Shown: positions 44,761 through 55,734 of the stretch, piece after piece
Layout of the letters: every line of letters starts with the position of its first letter
Position numbering within the stretch: the stretch's first letter is position 1
Origin: Beroe forskalii
Lineage: Eukaryota; Ctenophora; Nuda; Beroida; Beroidae
Direction of reading: 5' to 3'
NCBI GenBank assembly: GCA_011033025.1
Contig: WFMF01000063.1
Coordinates: 494,572-558,571 of the forward strand
DNA length: 64,000 bases
Program-made: the position numbers and the translations under genes
The notes under the pieces: model-generated
The model's database searches: none
What the model was told of the DNA's origin: nothing
The model's input: only the letters and a program-made list of their open reading frames with translations

Positions 44761-45191
44761 CGTACCACATCTCACATTTGATCACTTGTCCCCAGGGCTA
44801 AATCATAACCCAGACCCCAAGCAGTAAACAACTGCACACCCACCTTTGTCCTGCACTGATGTGAAGTTGCTGTGAGTTGTCAGATTTATATTACGTGTGT
44901 ACTTTGCTTGTCTTGCTTATCACGCTTATCTCTTGCAAGTTGCAGTTTTGATAAGTGCGATATACACAGTGTACTACACAGCGTATACTGATGTATGAGC
45001 CACCACCTGATTGCTACGAGAGTGCGGGGAGCTTCATCACACTATGGATGCAGAAGGCATGCTCGCCCTTCAGTCTCACAGTGAAGCCCTGGGAGGATCA
45101 AGCGAGACATTAGGTCCATCAACACGTTGTTAACCGGTGCTTTACCAAAGATCAGCTCACAAAGGAGTTCAGCAAGGCTTGGGTTCATGTT
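44761..45191 (+). repeat. Leader between array and ORF1 relic, right arm
   Basis: Inverse of 31532-31948. Contains a ~55-bp segment (around 44812-44866) not aligned to the left arm. Lies where the 5' UTR of a LINE would be, directly after the array. Confidence 0.7.
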
Positions 45192-45886
45192 GTGAATCAG
45201 AACATTTTGATCAAGAAGTTGAGTGAGGAAAACAAAAAGCTCTCGGAAAAGTTAATCAAAGACCACGAGGAAGTCATCGAGCTCCATCGAGAGATAAAGA
45301 CGATTAGAGAGCAGGAGATCGAGGGGCTAAAGTCAGTCGTGGAAACAGCAGTGGACACTTCTGTAAAGAAGTCGTACAGTGAGGCTGCATCATCGAACAG
45401 GACTGCCGCCCCTCAGCCAACTCTGACTGTACAGGTGATGAGGAAGGTGGTACAGGACGTTTCAGAGGCTGAACAGAGGGAAAAGAATTTGATGGTGTTT
45501 GGACTGACCGAATGTTCGAGCGAGGACGTGAACGGCCGGGTCAGTGAAATCTTGGACGCTGTCGGCGAAAAGCTAACATTCAAGCAGAAAGAGTTGGAAG
45601 AGTGAGGGAGGGTGCATTGAGACCCGTGCTCGTGAAGCTGAAGAGTGGGACAGTGGCGGCTGGTATTAGGAGGAAGGCAGGCCGGCTGAAGAAGACAGAG
45701 TCGTTCAAGTCGGTGTTCATATGCCCTGATAGGACTTTGATGCAGAGGAAGGAGCACAAGGAGTGCGTGGCGGAACTTCGAAGGCGCTGTGCTGAGCAAC
45801 CCGACAGAGCTCACGTCATCAGGGAGGGGGTCGTTGTTACTATGGACAGGGACAGCAGGGATAGCGAGGATCCGCGAGATGCGTAA
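45192..45886 (+). pseudogene. LINE ORF1-like relic (right copy)
   Basis: 137 codons (coiled coil, KKSYSEAASSN linker, NLMVFGLTE) end at TGA at 45603. The C-terminal part continues in another frame (KSGTVAAGIRRKAGRLKKTE, KSVFICPDRTLMQRKEHK) to 45886. It differs from the left copy by a handful of residues. Both copies are broken at the same site, so they descend from one already decayed ORF1. Confidence 0.85.
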
Positions 45887-46024
45887 TTTATGCATGTTTT
45901 GTATTTGTACGAGGGAGGACAGTTATCAATGTCTACCACACAGGAATTTATTTTTCTCGGTATTATTGTTAACATGGTGTGGATGTGGAGTGGCAGTTAT
46001 ATCTGCATTTTATTTATATCATTA

Positions 46025-47688
46025 TATATCCACTCGCGTGCGCTTTTTGAAGACATTTTAGGTAGCGGGCGCGCGCGGCCCGGTAAAATATCTGCACGCT
46101 AAATTTGATATACCCAGCGGATATAGCCCGGCCCGCGAGAGCAGTTCTGCGTCGGTTGCAATATAGCCCGCCTCTTGGAAGAAAATATTTTTTGGTGCTA
46201 AACTGGCTGAGATCATAGATAGTGTCCACAACAACAATTTTAGCAGCAAAATATCGATCATGAGGCAAAAAACTGGCAAATAGAAGGATTTTTGTGGAGT
46301 TGATTATCGACAAAAACATCGAGGCGATGGAGAGTTAAGAGTCGAAACACTGAAACTGACATTCATAATTGTTCAGCAGCTTACTGAATCATGAAATTAT
46401 GAGAAGTAGTTCAACTTCGAAATAGAATTAATAAATATTCAGCAAAATATGTGGCCAACAGTAGACAAAAGTCGAGTCAAATAGCAGAGAAAACAGTGAA
46501 CTGCAGTGAACTGCAGTGATAGCAGTGATAGCAATGATAGCAGTGATAGCAGCAATTCTGTAAAATTCTGTAAAAGCAATCATTCCGAGAAAGAGAAGTA
46601 AAAAGATACAAATCAAAAACGAGAGAATGAAATACAATATCATGAAATAAAGTTAGGAATTTGCATTTGTGTTGATCATTAATTGCATTGCCATGTTGTC
46701 ATGGTTACACATTCTTCGGAAATAGCAAGAGGTGAGTGAGAGCAATACGTCATTATCATTAGTAACAATGGTGCATTATTTTTTCTCACACAGCGGATAC
46801 GATGTAAAATAAATGCCGCCTAATTACCGCGACACTCTGATACATTGTGCAACTTCTCATGAGAAAAATTTTGTGGGACACTTTATTCTATTGACTTACC
46901 ATATTCAACCATGGTAATTACGTCATTCTCATTTGTCTATTATAACAGTGCTGCAGAGTTTCACCAAATGTAAATACGCTCATTTTAACCCATTTTCTTT
47001 CATCGTTTTGTATCTCTTTTCAAGTTCTGCTGTAACTGATGCGTTTCACAAAGTGACATGCTACCATTTTCCCCTTTGTTTGTTTTTCCAATTATTGTTT
47101 GTTTTTTCCAAGATTGCTAGTGTTTTAAGTTTAATTAACGGCATCTAACCACATTTTTAGCCAATAATCCTTCGATTGCAAGACCTTTGAGATTGATCCA
47201 TGCTTTGATTCGATTCGCCTTTAAAATTTTCGCCCTCGGCCCTTCGGGGCCCTCGGGCTCATAACTTCTACATATGCTTTGCCAACCCCTTCGATCAAAT
47301 ACTTACGGTGCTTAATCGTGTTTGTATTGCATTTGTGAAAAAATTACATTTTTGTTAATTAGAGAAAAAACTCAATATTATTGTTGCAAAACCTTCCTGT
47401 GTGTTCAAATCTTCGAGGATTTACTTGAACATTCAACTTTTTTCATCTTAGATATGCCATTCTCCCAAAAAGCTCACGCGAGTGGATATATACCATATAC
47501 TCCTCGCCTCATGGTTGAATTTCGTATAGCACTCGGGCTCTTCGAGCCCTGCGTGCTATACGATATATATCCCACTCGGGCTAGCGCCCTCGAGGGATAT
47601 ATTTTCATATCGCACGCGCATGCGCGTGCGATATGAAATTCAGCCCTAGAGGCTGCGGGTATATGTATATTTATTATGTTGATATTAT
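46025..47688. mobile_element. 1.66-kb insertion in the right arm
   Basis: Absent from the left arm, where TATATCATTA is followed directly by the sequence at 47689 (TTATTATG). The left end TATATCCACTCGCGTG recurs inverted at 47474-47489 (CACGCGAGTGGATATA), extended by AAAAAGC. A hairpin tail follows to about 47665, then an 18-bp tandem duplication, TTATTATGTTGATATTAT. The interior is AT-rich with a GATAGCAGT microsatellite at 46513-46553. No transposase. Confidence 0.8.
47515..47650. repeat. Three consecutive perfect hairpins
   Basis: CGTATAGCACTCGGGCTC/GAGCCCTGCGTGCTATACG, ATATATCCCACTCGGGC/GCCCTCGAGGGATATAT, and CATATCGCACGCGCAT/GCGCGTGCGATATG. Stem sequences differ but all have an AT-rich base and a GC-rich top. 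A further CCCTCGGCCCTTCGGGGCCCTCGGG hairpin region lies at 47235-47260, outside the three. Confidence 0.85.
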
Positions 47689-47767
47689 TTATTATGTTGA
47701 TATTACATTTCGGCACATTGCCAGCCCCACCGTGGGTTTTCAACAAAAAAGGTAAACCACTGCTCAC

Positions 47768-47898
47768 CTTTATCCTGTACTGATGAGAAGTTGCTCAGTT
47801 CGTGGTGGGAAGCGAAGGTTCGGCTCAGGGCCTTGATGTTGTCATTGAGAGCATTATCTACGTCGGAATCCACATCCATCGACACGCTATCTAACACA
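47768..47898 (-). pseudogene. Duplicated host-gene exon B (right copy)
   Basis: 131 bp with the same acceptor (AATTTCAG) and donor (AAAG/GTGAGC) as 30493-30623. Encodes the same VLDSVSMDVDSDVDNALNDN peptide; one Gln is changed to His (ASHHELSN). Confidence 0.6.
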
Positions 47899-48148
47899 CT
47901 GAAATTAGATGAGTTCTTCTGAATTAATGACAGGAAGAAAATGTAAAGTGAACTTAATGAGATCAATTATCAAATTATCTATGGAATTGGAAGTATTGAT
48001 TGAGAAAGATTAAGAAATAAGAATATCATATAAGCTACTATTCAAAAGGAGAAATTGGTAATATATTGTGAAACGTACCAATTATCAAAAAATAGATACC
48101 AAGGTTTTGATATGAAAAGTAAATGCCTAAAAGTTAAGAACAGAATAC

Positions 48149-48399
48149 CTAACTGCTTGCTCAATGACAGACGCGTGGGAATCTGAGGCGGTTACAGCAG
48201 TTCCAGATTTCAGAGTTTCGGTTAGTTTTTCACAGAGATGCGTGGAACTAGAGGAATACAAGAGCCGTTCACTTCTGATATTCAAACTCTTCTCACTTCC
48301 AACAATGGCTTCCCTTTCCGAAGTATTCTCTGTAGCCTCAACTTGGTTTTTGTTTTGAATCATTGCTATGCACCTTTCAACTTGTGATATTTTTGATTT
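48149..48399 (-). pseudogene. Duplicated host-gene exon A (right copy)
   Basis: 251 bp with intact splice sites (CCCTTAAG acceptor, TTAG/GTATTC donor). Differs from the left copy by about two residues (ENTSERE, NIRSERL), with no frameshift. Conservation of length and frame in both arms argues for recent duplication. Confidence 0.6.
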
Positions 48400-49208
48400 C
48401 TTAAGGGGGGGCTATATGGATTGGAGGAAAAGGCTTCGGTCCTGAACTCAGTTTAGTGCCAAACTTCATAACTATTTAACTGTAAACTGAATTCGTCTAA
48501 GTTTTACGGTGGTTGTAGTTGGGGATGGAAAATGGCAAATTTAGGTGTCACTTTCCAGCAAAAACCGGGTGCGCGTTGATGATATACAAAATGTGTTATG
48601 GGGTCCTTTCATCAAATAAATTGCATAGCGCGTGCAGTCACAAAAGATGATTCCGCGAAGTGGATCCACATTTGGGACATTTTGCGCGGCGCGCAAAATG
48701 TCACTTCTCTGCGTGCGCCGTACAAATTTATGAAAATGTAACAGTAACAGTAATCATCGAACATATTCACAATATATCCTTCAAATTGTCCTAAGTCCAA
48801 CGAATTTAGGCGACTATCTTATTTACAAAACTAAAACAGATATCGTAAATCGTTTTGTTATGCAGTAGATGAACCCCAAAATTGCCAACGACTTGTAACA
48901 AAATGAGACTAAGATGAAATCCGTTTTTTGGGTCCATTTTCGGAGTTCTGAAATTTTTTAGATACGATAGCAGGAGCCCTTTTGCTTTCGGCGATGACAC
49001 AGTGATGATATGATGGCATCTACATGACCGGAAAAAATTCCAAATTTGTTCGAAACCATGGCTTAAAAACTGTTTTTAGTCACTGAACGTTATCAAAGCA
49101 TGAATCGCCTAAAGCATGAATCGCCTAAAATCGATTCATAATCATCCTGAGAGGTATTCAACAAAGTTTTACGGCCAGAAAAAAACAAAACAATGGACCC
49201 AAAATGAG
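48400..49208. repeat. Outer block of the right palindrome arm
   Basis: Inverse of 29165-29990. The arm homology ends at about 49217 with CCCAAAATGAGATTTCG, where the left arm meets the E2 end. Confidence 0.8.
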
Positions 49209-49785
49209 ATTTCGATGTGGATCCATATGGGACAAATCTGAGACATTTGTTTTACGGCCAGGTTTCGGCTCTAATCTGAAATTCAATGATTTTGGATGGT
49301 CTGTGGGGTTACTCCGGACCATTTTCATGGCTTTATAAGCCGAAATAGTCATTTTGGGACCAAATTGGCCATTTAGGACCCAAAAAGGCCCAAATTTCAA
49401 AATGGCTAAATTAGTCCGGAAACTCCTCAAATCGATTATTAACCATCCTGAGAGGTATTTTACAACATTTTCAGGCCAGAAAATGTCATTTAGTGTCCCA
49501 AAACGATGGATCCAAATCAAGATTTCGATGTGGATCCACATCGGACAAATCTGGGACATTTGTCACAAATGTCCCAGATTTGACCCATACGGATCCACAT
49601 CGAAATCTCAATTTGGATTCACATTGGCCATATTGGGTCCAAAAATGACTATTTCGGCTTAAAAAGCCATGAACATGGTCCGTAGCAACCCTACAGACCA
49701 TCTGAAATCATTGAAAGTCAGATTAGAGCCGAAACATGGCCGTAAAACAAATGTCCCAAATTTGTCCCATGGATCCACTTTGGAT
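49209..49785. mobile_element. Palindromic MITE with GTGGATCCA ends
   Basis: ACATTTGT/ACAAATGT meet at the centre (about 49561). Outer parts include CATGGCTTTATAAGCCGAAA-type sequence in both arms, and ends match TGTGGATCCATATGGGACAA with TTGTCCCATGGATCCAC. The left arm carries about 120 bp extra, including a CCTCAGGATGG motif shared with the palindrome outer block. Confidence 0.8.
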
Positions 49786-50689
49786 CCACTTCCGCGGAAT
49801 CATGAACTCCGTGCAGTAAGTACACTGTACAGTCTCAAATACGTGACCGTTTCGGACAGTCAAATTATTTATGAATTCATTCACTCCGAATTCGGGACCT
49901 TGCAATCTGCAACCGTAACACCGCAGAATTGACCAGAATAAGTTATCTATGACTGGCTAGAGTGGGAGAACATTAGTTTCAGCACGCAGTGGTGTAACCG
50001 ACTATCCATGTCTCTGTAGTATATGGGGGCTTTTTCATACGTGCACAAGCGCTGGGTGTGATCTTATGCTTTGGCGGGGACACACCCATCGGTGCCTCAT
50101 ATTCTATATACACCGTTCCATTGAGATATTGTGACACCTGGCATGGGGTCAACTCAAAGAGGTAACGTGTTTCGATGACGGATGTGTTATTATTTGGATC
50201 CAAAGATGTATGCAGGAACACTGCTTTAGTGATGCGGTGTGGGGAAGTGGACGTTATGGGCAACGAGCACCTCTCCCCTTTTCCTGCCCCCGGCAAAGTA
50301 TTTTAACATGACATATGGTGATGGATGAAGTCGTTCTGCAAACAGACTGCCAGTGGTGACACAGTGGTGACCGTTTACCGCAAATTACCTGGTCGAGGCG
50401 AATTTGAGGTGTAAGTTACATAATGGACGAGCCGTGTCGAGTTTATTATCGAAGGTATACGTTGGCACAACTGAGATCCAGGGACCTGGAACGGCATTAT
50501 ACACCGACCATACAACCCTTGTCCCTTGTCATATCAGGATCGAACGTCTTGATAAATTCTCTTATGCTCCTTTCAAGTTTAATCTAATTTCATGGAGACT
50601 ATATACCGCAACTAATACACAATCGCAAAAAGTAATGGTAACTGGGTGGATACTATACGGTAAATACATACTTGGGTGTGTAATTACCA
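49786..50689. other. Unassigned region with a weak minus-strand frame
   Basis: The minus strand is open from 50296 to 49979, with coding-like composition (AVFLHTSLDPNNNTSVIETR, LFELTPCQVSQYLNGTVYIE). I recognise no family. It may be an element-encoded protein fragment. The plus frame at 50404-50769 has no recognisable motif. Confidence 0.3.
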
Positions 50690-50800
50690 CATTAATTCCA
50701 CGAGCTTGCAAGTGCAGTTCATGCAATATAAATAAATGCACGAGCTTGCGAGTGAATTTATTTGAGTAATTGCACGAGCTTGCGAGTGCAATTACAATGG
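50690..50800. repeat. Three hairpins with CACGAGCTTGCGAGTG core
   Basis: CACGAGCTTGC(A/G)AGTG occurs three times. Each copy is embedded in different but matched flanks, for example GTAATTGCAC/GTGCAATTAC and AATAAATGCAC/GTGAATTTATT. Confidence 0.8.
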
Positions 50801-50809
50801 TTATTCTAA

Positions 50810-50930
50810 TGCCCAAGCTGATCAGCGACACCTCCTATCAGCGCTGATCAGTGAGAATCATCAGCGCTGATTAGCACTGATCAGCGCTGATGGTGATCAA
50901 TCAGCGCTGATCAGCACTGATGGCCCAAAA
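50810..50930. repeat. TCAGCGCTGA palindromic tandem
   Basis: About eight words of TCAGCGCTGA/TCAGCACTGA in varying spacing. Confidence 0.85.
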
Positions 50931-51342
50931 TCAGACACAAAGACCTCTGCAAAACATGTACTGACATGGCTATCATCAAGAAGAAAGAATACTTCTCCAA
51001 TTTGTTACACAAAGCCCATGGCAACCCTAAAACACTCTACCAACTTGTGAACAAGGAACTTGACCGTGAAAAGTCTAAAACATTACCAGATTTCACAGAA
51101 GATATGTCACAACTGGCTGATACCTTCAATCACTTCTTTGAGGATAAGATTGATAAGATGCGATCTCACATGAGCAATCAATTTGATCAAAATACTAATT
51201 TGGAATTTCTGTATGACTTTGAACCCACTAATATTGAGGAAATCAAGGAAATCATAACAAATTTTAATAGTGGTTCTTCAGCTGATATATTTCCAGGCAT
51301 TCTGTATAGTGAGAACCTACAAAACATCCTTCCTGCTTTAGT
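50925..51342 (+). pseudogene. LINE endonuclease-RT linker fragment, left part
   Basis: An open frame from before 50966 reads KKKEYFSNLLHKAHGNPKTL, LADTFNHFFEDKIDKMR and IKEIITNFNSGSSADIFPG up to NILPALV. This is the linker between endonuclease and RT in CR1/jockey LINEs. It is split by the element at 51343 and resumes at 54388. Confidence 0.85.
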
Positions 51343-54300
51343 GGGGGGATTGTAGCCCAAAAAAAACCAAAAAAACCAAGCCCAAGATCCCAAATTTAGG
51401 GTAGGGCTTGGTTTTTTTTGGGTTTTTTTGGTTTTTTTTGTTTTTTTTCGTTTTTTTTGGTTTTTTTTGGGTTGGATTTTTTTGAACTTTTTGGACATTT
51501 CACACCAATGTGTTATTTGTGTTATTTACATGTTCTTATTGATACTCAGTGGTTTCCAATCATTACAGATGGCTTAAATCACTATTTTAGGGGACTTTAT
51601 TAGCATCCGAGGAGCATTTTAAGAGCCTTCAGTGCTTTTTGATAAGGTACAACGGAAAATCATAAGATAGCACGGGACCTTGGTCCAACAGTGATTAGAG
51701 AGGAACAGTAAAGGATCAAAAGGTGTCGAATCAGACGATACTGGTCTAAACAAGAGTGCTCTGGCCACTCATTACCACGTAGGGGTTAGTCAATACTCGA
51801 GGGTCCTTCAAAAGGTCGCCCTTGGTTCACCAGGGGCCGGATGACGAAGGGCCGAGGATTCACCAAGCGTTACATCGCATCTCAGAGCGAGATAAGAGTC
51901 AGGGTGAAGGCTTCATGAGGAGGAGGTCAGACAAGTGTCACCAGAGGTTCAGAGAAGTGTTGCAAGGAGTCAACTGAGAGTCACAAGGGGGCAGGAAAGG
52001 ACCAACACGGCACCAGATGAAGGTCGGCCAGTTGAAAGCAATTTAAGAATTTAGCATTCTTGCTACAATTATGATTGACAAAGGTCAGCCACAATGATCG
52101 CCAGAAGACCAGTTTGTAGGCATGTAGTCACCAAGCAATGATAAAGGCTTTATCAGTCAGCAAGGCTTGATTATTGATGCTCACAGCTCAGCATATCATT
52201 CACGAAGTCACAAGGTCATCTGTGTGGCTAAGGGACAGGCAAGTGCCACCAGCTTCTTGCGAGAGTGTCCTGTGAAGTGTGAAGTCATGATTGAGTAATT
52301 AACACTGGGAGAAGTGAGTCTCAAAAGGCTGCCGCCAAGGGTCTGGTCAGACTCTGGTTCATGTAGGAGGGTATTCGGCCAGAAGATCAGGTCAGAATCA
52401 CCAGTGGGTTACTTGATCAACTAAGAGTTAACAGTGGCCAGACAAGAAGTACCAGCTGGGTCATGAGATAAGTGTTGTCACCAGTGGTTTAGGCTTTTAG
52501 GCAAGATCAGAGACGCCAGTAGGTCAGGTAGGATCAAGGGACGCCAGTAGGTCAGGTAGGATCAGGAGACGCCAGTCTCCAATGGGTCAGGTGTAGGATC
52601 AGTACAGATTCCAGTAGGTCAAGTAGGATCAGTCCAGATGCCAGTAGGTCAGGTAGGATCAGGAGACGCCAGTAGGTCAGGTAGGATCAGGACGCCAGTC
52701 TCCAATGGGTCAGGTAGGATCAGTACAGATTACAGTAGGTCAGGTAGGATCAGTCCAGATGCCAGTAGGTCAGGTAGGATCAGGAGACGCCAGTAGGTCA
52801 GGTAGGATCAGGAGACGCCAGTTATAGGTCAGGTAGGAACCGGAGACGCCAGTAGGTCAGGTAGGATCAGGAGACGCCAGTTATAGGTCAGGTAGGATCA
52901 GGAGACGCCAATAGGTCAGGTAGGATCAGGAGACGCCAGTAGGTCAGCTAGGATCAGGGGACGCCAGTAGGACAAGTAGGATCAGGCAGGAGACGCCAAT
53001 AGGTCAGGTAGGATCAGGAGACGCCAATAGGTCAGGTAGGATCAGGAGACGCCAGTAGGTCAGGTAGGATCAGGGGACGCCAGTAGGTCAGGTAGGATCA
53101 GGAGACGCCAGTAGGTCAGGTAGGATTAGGAGGCTCAGGGATTAGAGACACCAGTCTCCAATGGGTCAGTGGAAACAGTCCAGATGCCAGTAGGTCAGGT
53201 AGAATCAGTCCAGATGCCAGTAGGTCAGGTAGGATCAGGAGACGCCAGTAGGTCAGGTAGGATCAGAGACACCAGCTGTAGGTCAAGTAGGATCAAGAGA
53301 CGCCAGTACACTACACAGTAGGTCAGGTAGGATGAGTCCAGATGCCAGTAGGAGACGCCAGTTATAGGTCAGAAAGGATCAGGAGACACCAGAAGATCAG
53401 GTAGGATCAGGAGACGCCAGTGGGTCAGGTAGGATCAGGAGACGTCAGTTATAGGTCAGGTAGGATCAGGGAGACGCCAGAAAATCAGGTAGAATCAGGA
53501 GATGCCAGTAGCTCAGGTAGGATCAGAAGACGTTAGTAAGTCAGGTAGGATAAAGAAACGCCAATGGCTAAAAAAACAGTTACCTATTTGAGCTTTCAAT
53601 CTAAGTGTCACTAGTGGGTCAGGCAAGAAGTAGCAGCTGGGTCAACAGATAAGTATCTGCTGTCACCTATGGTCAGCCAATGGTCGAAAGTAGGTCAGAT
53701 AAGATTCTTTAGTAGGTCAGGTAAGGTTGTCAGTAGGGTAGGTGAGAGACGCTAGTAGGTCAAGTAGGAGGCGCCAGGAGATCAGGTAAGAGTTACCTGT
53801 GGTCCGATGGGCAGCTGGGTCATGGGGAGTCACCAGTCACTGAGGCATTCAGGCAAAACCCTTACTTGGTCACAATTTGGTCAGGGTAGAATCGCCACCT
53901 AGAACGGGTAAAGGTCACCAGTACGCCAATAGGTCAGGCAAAAGTCATTATTCAGCCAGGCTAGAGAGAAAGAGGCCCTGAAGTTGGTCAGGTCAGAGTC
54001 ACCAGTGAGTTAGGCAAGAGTTAAAAAGCTGGGTCTGGCATGGGTCACTAGTCACTGAGGCAAGAGTCACCAGTAGGTCAGCAAGAGACACCAGTTAGTC
54101 AGGCAATGTTGTGCATTTTACTGTAAGGTGACACCTAAGCCCTTTAAGCTCTGAAAGTGTGAAAATAACCGTTTCTATTCATCAAATTAACTTAAAGAGC
54201 CGCTGACTGTGAAAATTATGTCCAAAAACAACAGATTTTTAAGTTAAAATTCATTGGAAAAAGCCCCAGAAATTACCAAAATGTAACCCAAAAAAAACCT

Positions 54301-54387
54301 AAAAAAACCAAAAAAAAACAAAAAAAACCTAGCCCAAGAATCGAAAAATAGGGTAGGGCTTGGTTTTTTTTGGGCTACAATCCCCCC
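51343..54387. mobile_element. 3,045-bp TIR element with TTTAGT target duplication
   Basis: The left end GGGGGGATTGTAGCCCAAAA and right end TTTTGGGCTACAATCCCCCC are inverse. TTTAGT occurs directly outside both (51337-51342, 54388-54393), and removing one copy restores the LINE frame (LPALVHMVNLSAKS). Next to each end, AAGCCC...GGGCTT forms a small hairpin, surrounded by AAAAAACC tracts. The interior is a 28-bp minisatellite with decayed flanks and no transposase, so it is non-autonomous. Confidence 0.93.
52480..53580. repeat. 28-bp minisatellite GTAGGTCAGG-TAGGATCAGG-AGACGCCA
   Basis: About 35-40 units, degenerating outwards (51.8-54.1 kb keeps looser AGTAGGTCAGG and TCACCAGT words). Variants include AGTCCAGATGCCAGTAGGTC. 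Confidence 0.92.
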
Positions 54388-54425
54388 TTTAGTCCACATG
54401 GTTAACCTCTCGGCTAAATCCTATT
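54388..54425 (+). pseudogene. LINE fragment, right part
   Basis: TTTAGTCCACATGGTTAACC continues the 50925-51342 frame as LVHMVNLSAKS. It is cut after about 12 codons by E-type sequence. Confidence 0.8.
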
Positions 54426-54427
54426 TA

Positions 54428-54690
54428 TGCAAACCGCCGATTCGGCGCCGACAAGCGCCGAACTGGCACCTATAAAAATTTTAAGGGCCGATATGGTGCC
54501 TATAGGCGCCACCGCTTCTAGGCGCCTATAAAAATATTTTTCGCACTCATCAGCGGTCATCAGCGGTCATCAGCGCCTGTAGGCGCCGATATGCGCCTAA
54601 ACACTGCCTATCGGTGCTTTCAGCACTTTTCGACCGCTTGTGATGACAATGACTCGGTTTTCAAGGTGCCTGAATCTTTTAAAACAAAAG
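54428..54690. repeat. Diverged E fragment (E4)
   Basis: TGCAAACCGCCGATTCGGCG start, then GGCGCC/TATA words with many substitutions, ending near AAGGTGCC at 54665. Lacks the telomere-like tract. Confidence 0.8.
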
Positions 54691-55734
54691 CTGAAGTGAC
54701 TTTCACTTAAATGAACCTAGCTAAACCCCATAAAAGCAAGTAACCAACAATTATTATGCTTCTGGAATGTTGTCGTGCAAGCATCATAATTTAAAGCCAC
54801 ACTTGACGGCCTAAAGTGTGTTGTAATGACAGTCCAATACAAGTGTAAATACTGCTAAAAGAAGAACAAAAGAACGATATGGATGTCATTGGCTTTCATG
54901 TTTCAATGAGAGTGTACACAATATGATGAATCAGGCCTTTCTGATTAGATGTTACATTGCTGGACAATGCAACCCCTAGAACATAGATAACGTAAAACAA
55001 TTTGAAAACAGCATGTAATTTTAAATCACTTAGGAAGACTAAGAATAAATTATTGGCATCTTGTTTTGTTGATAACTAGTTGACCCTGAGTGGTAGATCA
55101 GGTGGTCCCCAAGGGGCACTATGAAGCAAATCGCCACTGTGTCCTTTCTCCAACCACAACTACTGCTCTGCCATTTTTGGTCCCGCTGTATTCAAAAATT
55201 GGTCGATCTCTACCTTAGGCTTTAAATCAAACGGTGCAGTTTGATCCATGGGATAGAGTTTCAGACCAATTTTTCAGGCCCGAATTTTTTCATTAGGTTA
55301 TTTTAACAAAAAGAAAGCTCTCGATCAAACGTGCAACTCATGAGTCATACTAAATGACTCATATCTGGTATGACCAGATTGTGGGTATCCATGTAAAACG
55401 TGTATATCTGCATTGCACATCGGTATTAATTGATTGAAACCACCCCCTTAGGGGCGTTGCCTCTTTTATGGGCAGTGACTTAAGAAATTAACAGAGCACT
55501 TATAAACATAAAACCCACAAATCTTCTCACATTTCTTAAAATTTTCCCCTAAATTTGATACATATCAAACTGAAACTTTCAGAATAATGGTGCGAAAACA
55601 ATTAAGTTTATGTGTGACCACTATTGCGAAAAACTTAAATCAGCACAAATTTCCCAAGGATTTGTGAGAAGATGAATATATGACACAAATCAGCCACTCC
55701 GACTCACAGTCCTAATAACTAATTCTCGAAGTGA
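54691..55734. other. AT-rich non-coding DNA
   Basis: No supported feature. Confidence 0.4.

Larger units (their letters stand above)
29165..49217. other. ~20-kb imperfect palindrome (inverted segmental duplication)
   Basis: The left arm (29165-32951) and right arm (40093-49217) share, in mirror order, an outer MITE-like block, a two-exon gene fragment, a LINE ORF1 relic and a 51-bp array. The spacer is about 7.1 kb. Exon lengths are identical in the two arms and amino-acid differences are few, so the duplication is recent relative to element decay. The right arm is longer because its array has ~91 units against ~20 and because of a 1.66-kb insertion at 46025. Confidence 0.9.

Noticed and set aside
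51187-51603. Lys-rich and Phe-rich frames near 51.4 kb
   Set aside because: Shadows of the A-rich and T-rich subterminal tracts of the 3-kb element.
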